Assembly (NCBI GenBank): GCA_016707205.1 | Contig: JADJHZ010000018.1 | Coordinates: forward strand, 1-44,599 | Source: Haliscomenobacter sp. | GTDB taxonomy: Bacteria > Bacteroidota > Bacteroidia > Chitinophagales > Saprospiraceae | Reading direction: 5' to 3' | Length of the DNA: 44,599 nucleotides | Part shown: positions 41,369 through 44,599 of the stretch, in pieces | How positions within the stretch are numbered: the first letter of the stretch is position 1 | How the letters are laid out: each line of letters opens with the position of its first letter | Made by a program: the position numbers and the translations under genes | The notes under the pieces: model-generated | Told to the model about the DNA's origin: nothing | Database searches by the model: none | Seen by the model: the letters and a program-made list of their open reading frames with translations, nothing else

Positions 41369-43855
41369 ATGAAAAAACCCATTACCTCCTTTTTCGCCCT
41401 GCTCCTGTTTGCCTGCGGCGCCTCTGCGCAGCCATCGGGATTGGTTTATGAACTGGACACCCTGTTCAAAGGCTGGCACGAGCGCGAAAAACTAAGCGGA
41501 GAACTCCTGGTTGCGCGCAACGACACTATTTTGTACCAGCAGGCCCTGGGGTTTTCGGACCCCATAAGGCAAACGCCGCTCAAACCCGGAATGCCGTTTA
41601 ATCTGGCATCGGTGGCCAAACAGTTTGTCACCATGGGAATTATGATCCTGAAAGAGGAGCGCCGCCTGGATTATGACGACGATGTGCGCTACCACCTCAA
41701 GGGGTTTCCTTATGCTGGCATCACCATCCGGCATTTGATGACGCATACGTCCGGACTGACGGAGTATTTCGAACTCTGGGAAAAGCACGCCCCTCAGGAC
41801 CGCATCTTCAGCAACCACGACCTGCTGAAGATGTACCATGACCTGAAACCGCCTCTGGACTTCGAGCCCGGCGCAGAGTTCCGGTATTCCAATACGGGTT
41901 ACCTGATGCTGGCCCTGGTGATGGAAGCCGTCGCAGGAATGCCGGCGGAGGCCTTTATCCTGGACCGGATCATCGAGCCGTTGGGACTGAAGGCGACGTT
42001 CCCTTACCATTTGGGCATGCCGTCTTATCCCCACCCCGACCGCGTGCTGGGGTTTGAATGGAAAAACGGAAAGGCCGAACCGGCAGATCTATACAACATC
42101 GATGGCGTATTCGGCGACGGGAACATGTACGCCTCGGCCCCGGACTTGCAGAAATGGAGCCAGGCATTGAGGGAGCATAAGCTGGTGAGCGAGGCCACCC
42201 AAGCGGAAGCATTTAAACCGTTTACGTTGACCAGCGGAGCGAAAAGCTACTACGGATTTGGCTGGGGGCTTCAACCCGATGGGATCTCGGTATCGCATAC
42301 CGGAGGATGGGTTGGCTTCCGGAATTTTATCCTGCGGGATCTGGAAGGAGGGTATGACGTGGTGTTCCTTTCCAACTCGTCGGCCGATGGCCGGGCGGTA
42401 CGGCTCCGGGAGCTCAAAGCGATGATCGACCGCTACCGGACGACCCGGATCACCAACGTTTTTCTGGCAGATGGTTCAGGAAAGCCGCTTCAAAAAGGGG
42501 AACTGCGCCTCCAGGGGAACCGGATACTTGAAGTGGGTCGGGCGTTGTCTCCCAACCCTGGCGAGCGCGTAGTAAATGGCAAAGGAAAAGTCCTTTCGCC
42601 CGGCTTCATCGACACCCACAGCCACCACGACCGGGACATGTTTGAGAAGCGATCCATGCCGGAAGTGGTCAGCCAGGGCATCACGACGATTGTGGTGGGC
42701 CAGGACGGCGGGTCGCATTTTCCGCTCCGCGAACTTTGGGCAACGCTGGATTCTACCCCTGTTGCCGTCAACGTCGCCTCCTATGCCGGGCACAATACCT
42801 TGCGCCGCCGCGCCATGGGCAACTTTACCCGCCAGGCCAGCGCCGCAGAAGTGGAGAAAATGAAGACCCTGCTGGCTCAGGAAATGGAATCCGGGGCCCT
42901 GGGCCTGGCTACCGGGCTGGAGTACGATCCCGGTATTTACTCCTCCAGGGAGGAAGTACTGGCTTTGTCCAGGGTGCTGAAAACCTATAATGGCCGCTAT
43001 ATCAGCCATATCCGGAGCGAAGACCGCTATTTGAAAGAAGCGGTGGAAGAGATCCTTTTTATTGGTAAAAAAGTTAAGATCCCGGTCCAGATATCCCACA
43101 TGAAACTGGCCATTGTCAGCCAATGGGGAAAAGCAGACAGCTTGCTCCAGGTGTTGGATAAAGCCCGGAAGCGGGGCATTCAGGTCACGGCGGATGTGTA
43201 TCCGTACGAATACTGGCAGGCTACCATGACGGTGCTATTTCCCGACCGGAATTTTACCGATCTCAATGCAGCACGGTTTGCGCTCACCGAACTGACGACC
43301 CCCGAAGGCATGTTTATCGCCAACTACGAGCCCGACACCACCCTGGAAGGGCAAACCCTGGCGGACCTTGCCGCTGCCCGCGGGCAGGCGCCGGAGGTGG
43401 TTTACCTGGATCTGATCAAAACCGTTTTGGAGCAGCAAGCCGAAGAAAGCGTGATTTGTACCAGCATGGATCCTACCGATGTCGGCAAGTTGCTGGCCTG
43501 GCCCTGGAGCAATGTATGTACCGATGGCACGCTCAACGGCACGCATCCCCGGGGCGCAGGAAGCTTTCCCAAGGTGTTGCGGCTGTACCAAAGGGAACAA
43601 GGGCTCTTCGATTTGCCCGAAGCGATACGAAAAATGACTTCCCTGGCTGCCCAAAATATGGGTTTCCGGGACCGGGGCCTACTTCAGCCCGGCTATGTGG
43701 CCGATCTGGTGCTTTTTGACCCTGAAACCGTAACCGACCACGCCAGCATGTCCCATCCCACCGCCCTATCCGAAGGCATTCTGCAGGTTTGGGTCAACGG
43801 TCAGGAAGTATGGAAGGCGGAGAACCGATGGGGAATTTGCCTGGCAAAACGTTAA
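41369..43855 (+). CDS. Fusion of class C serine hydrolase and D-aminoacylase
   Basis: 828 residues, signal peptide ending near residue 20 (ACGASA/Q; FACGA could also serve as a weak lipobox). Residues about 25-355 form a beta-lactamase class C fold with S81-V-A-K84, Y173-S-N175 and H310-T-G. Residues about 360-828 are an N-acyl-D-amino-acid deacylase: THSHHD with His 417 and 419, VGQDGG where related enzymes have the bridging Cys (here Asp 446), SHIRSED (His 547), ISHMKL (His 577), TADVYPYEY and catalytic Asp 719 in CTDGTLNGTHPRG. All key residues except the Cys are present, so both halves look active. A chain of D-peptide cleavage followed by N-acyl-D-amino acid deacylation is inferred. The separate versions lie side by side at 24061-27323. 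Confidence 0.9.
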   Translation: MKKPITSFFALLLFACGASAQPSGLVYELDTLFKGWHEREKLSGELLVARNDTILYQQALGFSDPIRQTPLKPGMPFNLASVAKQFVTMGIMILKEERRLDYDDDVRYHLKGFPYAGITIRHLMTHTSGLTEYFELWEKHAPQDRIFSNHDLLKMYHDLKPPLDFEPGAEFRYSNTGYLMLALVMEAVAGMPAEAFILDRIIEPLGLKATFPYHLGMPSYPHPDRVLGFEWKNGKAEPADLYNIDGVFGDGNMYASAPDLQKWSQALREHKLVSEATQAEAFKPFTLTSGAKSYYGFGWGLQPDGISVSHTGGWVGFRNFILRDLEGGYDVVFLSNSSADGRAVRLRELKAMIDRYRTTRITNVFLADGSGKPLQKGELRLQGNRILEVGRALSPNPGERVVNGKGKVLSPGFIDTHSHHDRDMFEKRSMPEVVSQGITTIVVGQDGGSHFPLRELWATLDSTPVAVNVASYAGHNTLRRRAMGNFTRQASAAEVEKMKTLLAQEMESGALGLATGLEYDPGIYSSREEVLALSRVLKTYNGRYISHIRSEDRYLKEAVEEILFIGKKVKIPVQISHMKLAIVSQWGKADSLLQVLDKARKRGIQVTADVYPYEYWQATMTVLFPDRNFTDLNAARFALTELTTPEGMFIANYEPDTTLEGQTLADLAAARGQAPEVVYLDLIKTVLEQQAEESVICTSMDPTDVGKLLAWPWSNVCTDGTLNGTHPRGAGSFPKVLRLYQREQGLFDLPEAIRKMTSLAAQNMGFRDRGLLQPGYVADLVLFDPETVTDHASMSHPTALSEGILQVWVNGQEVWKAENRWGICLAKR

Positions 43856-43871
43856 GGCGTTAGGGGTTAAC

Positions 43872-43921
43872 GGTTTAGGCGTTAAGGGGTTTAGGCGCCG
43901 CCTCCCCTTAACGCCTAAACC
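43872..43921. terminator. Bidirectional hairpin from a GGCGTTTAGG array
   Basis: GGTTTAGGCGTTAAGGGG (43872-43889) pairs perfectly with CCCCTTAACGCCTAAACC (43904-43921), in an array of the same units spanning 43853-43940 between two convergent genes. Confidence 0.6.
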
Positions 43922-43936
43922 CTAACGCCCAAACGT

Positions 43937-44599
43937 TTAATTCCCCTCCGGTCCGGCCTTCTGGCCTTCCTTCTTAGCAGCCTGCATAGGGTTCTCGCCC
44001 ATTGGGCCGCCGCGGCGCATGCCGCCCTGCTGCTTGAACAGCTCAAACTTGGACATTTGCGGCTGGCGGGGGAAGAAGTTGTTCTCGGTGTCTACGTCGG
44101 CGGTTTCTTCGTTGGGGTCGAGGATGACGTCGACGACCGGCTTGTCGAAAGCGAACACCTTGGTGACCTCCTTATCGTTGTAGCGCCAGATCTCGGCGGG
44201 GATGCGCCGGATAAGGGAGGAGCCGTCTTCAAAGACGAACTTCAGGATTAGCGGCATCACGAGTCCGCCTTTGTTGGAGAAATCGAGCTGATAGAAACGC
44301 TTGCCCGATTCCAGAAGCGTCCGTTCTTTAGGGTCCAGCGACTGCAGGTATTGCTTGTAGCGCTCGCGGTCTCCGGTGGTGATCCCGTTCGGATCGTAGC
44401 TGTTGTAGAAATCGTTCAGGGCCGGATTGCGTTCTACAGCTACGGTAGCCAGGTCTTTTTTGTTGTTTTGATACGTCACATCATTTTCCAGTTCTTCTTT
44501 GTCTTTTTTGGCCAGCAGCGGTTTTTCTACATCCGGGTTTTTGGAGTCGAGGCGGAATTCCGCGACGTTGTCGAGGGAGATATCCACATTGTCGGTCGT
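43937..44599 (-). CDS. M1-family aminopeptidase, C-terminal part, cut by right edge
   Basis: 221 residues to the window edge; the frame is open there, so the N-terminal catalytic domain (HExxH) lies outside. Recognised by the tail typical of Bacteroidota M1 metallopeptidases: FVFEDGSSLIRRIPAEIWRY, VDVILDPNEETADVDTENNFF and PQMSKFELFK. It ends with a Gly/Met/Lys-rich low-complexity tail (GGMRRGGPMGENPMQAAKKE). The role is outer-surface or periplasmic peptide trimming. Its stop lies next to the GGCGTTTAGG array. Confidence 0.75.
   Translation of the reverse strand, partial: TTDNVDISLDNVAEFRLDSKNPDVEKPLLAKKDKEELENDVTYQNNKKDLATVAVERNPALNDFYNSYDPNGITTGDRERYKQYLQSLDPKERTLLESGKRFYQLDFSNKGGLVMPLILKFVFEDGSSLIRRIPAEIWRYNDKEVTKVFAFDKPVVDVILDPNEETADVDTENNFFPRQPQMSKFELFKQQGGMRRGGPMGENPMQAAKKEGQKAGPEGN

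Noticed and set aside
1..44599. tRNA or rRNA genes
   Set aside because: No cloverleaf-like stretch with T-arm GGTTCGANNCC and CCA-side pairing was recognised by eye, and no rRNA motif; a tRNA scan could not be run.

Overview
The window looks like chromosomal DNA of a Bacteroidota bacterium, most likely a Saprospiraceae-type lineage (Lewinella/Haliscomenobacter-like). The lineage is inferred from four things: a type IX secretion C-terminal sorting domain, FucP-type sugar transport and TonB receptors, several Bacteroidota-style secreted peptidases, and effector-associated (EAD11-like) and CHAT-type conflict domains. Nothing looks like a phage, plasmid or rRNA/tRNA locus. Genes sit on both strands in short operons separated by unusually repeat-rich gaps.

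Layout. 1-5.4 kb: a frameshifted EAD11-CHAT gene cut by the left edge, a DUF5995 gene, a frameshifted VanX-type D-Ala-D-Ala dipeptidase, an unknown membrane protein and a frameshifted YbjT-like NAD(P)-binding protein. 5.6-8.7 kb: an M19 dipeptidase, a 152-bp palindromic MITE-like element, and the most unusual gene of the window, an EAD11-like domain joined through a membrane segment to a TonB C-terminal domain. 9.1-16.1 kb: an M20 amidohydrolase, a small membrane protein, a TonB-dependent receptor, and a two-gene operon of a secreted barrel-like protein and a lipoprotein alpha/beta hydrolase. 16.1-21.2 kb: a large VPS10/BNR-repeat protein and an M28 peptidase. 21.2-23.9 kb: an L-fucose/L-rhamnose uptake and oxidation cluster (mutarotase, FucP, lactonase). 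24.1-30.2 kb: a D-aminoacylase-like lipoprotein, a class C serine hydrolase and a GH2 beta-galactosidase. 30.4-38.5 kb: a PiT phosphate transporter, a class V aminotransferase overlapping a PlsC acyltransferase, a GMC oxidoreductase, a DUF3472 lipoprotein, and MiaA with a C-terminal extension. 38.8-44.6 kb: MenI-like thioesterase, a T9SS-exported LVIVD protein, a natural fusion of serine hydrolase and D-aminoacylase, and the C-terminus of an M1 aminopeptidase.

Function. The cargo is mostly periplasmic or secreted catabolism: peptides (M1, M19, M20, M28), D-amino-acid or peptidoglycan-like peptides (M15D, D-aminoacylases, penicillin-binding-type serine hydrolases) and deoxysugars or galactosides. 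The fused and the split-but-adjacent versions of serine hydrolase plus D-aminoacylase in one window suggest these two activities work together.

Intergenic DNA. At least seven families of short degenerate tandem arrays (for example ACCAATC, GGCGTTTAGG, GGCGTAAGG, GGGAGCAGG, GACGGTG, GATGTAGAG, GCGAAGTTGCG) occupy gene ends and, in several cases, lie directly against start codons. A second layer is a REP-like family of paired hairpins with compensatory stem changes. Four genes carry apparent frameshifts that fall mostly at or near homopolymer runs, which points to base-calling error rather than gene decay.
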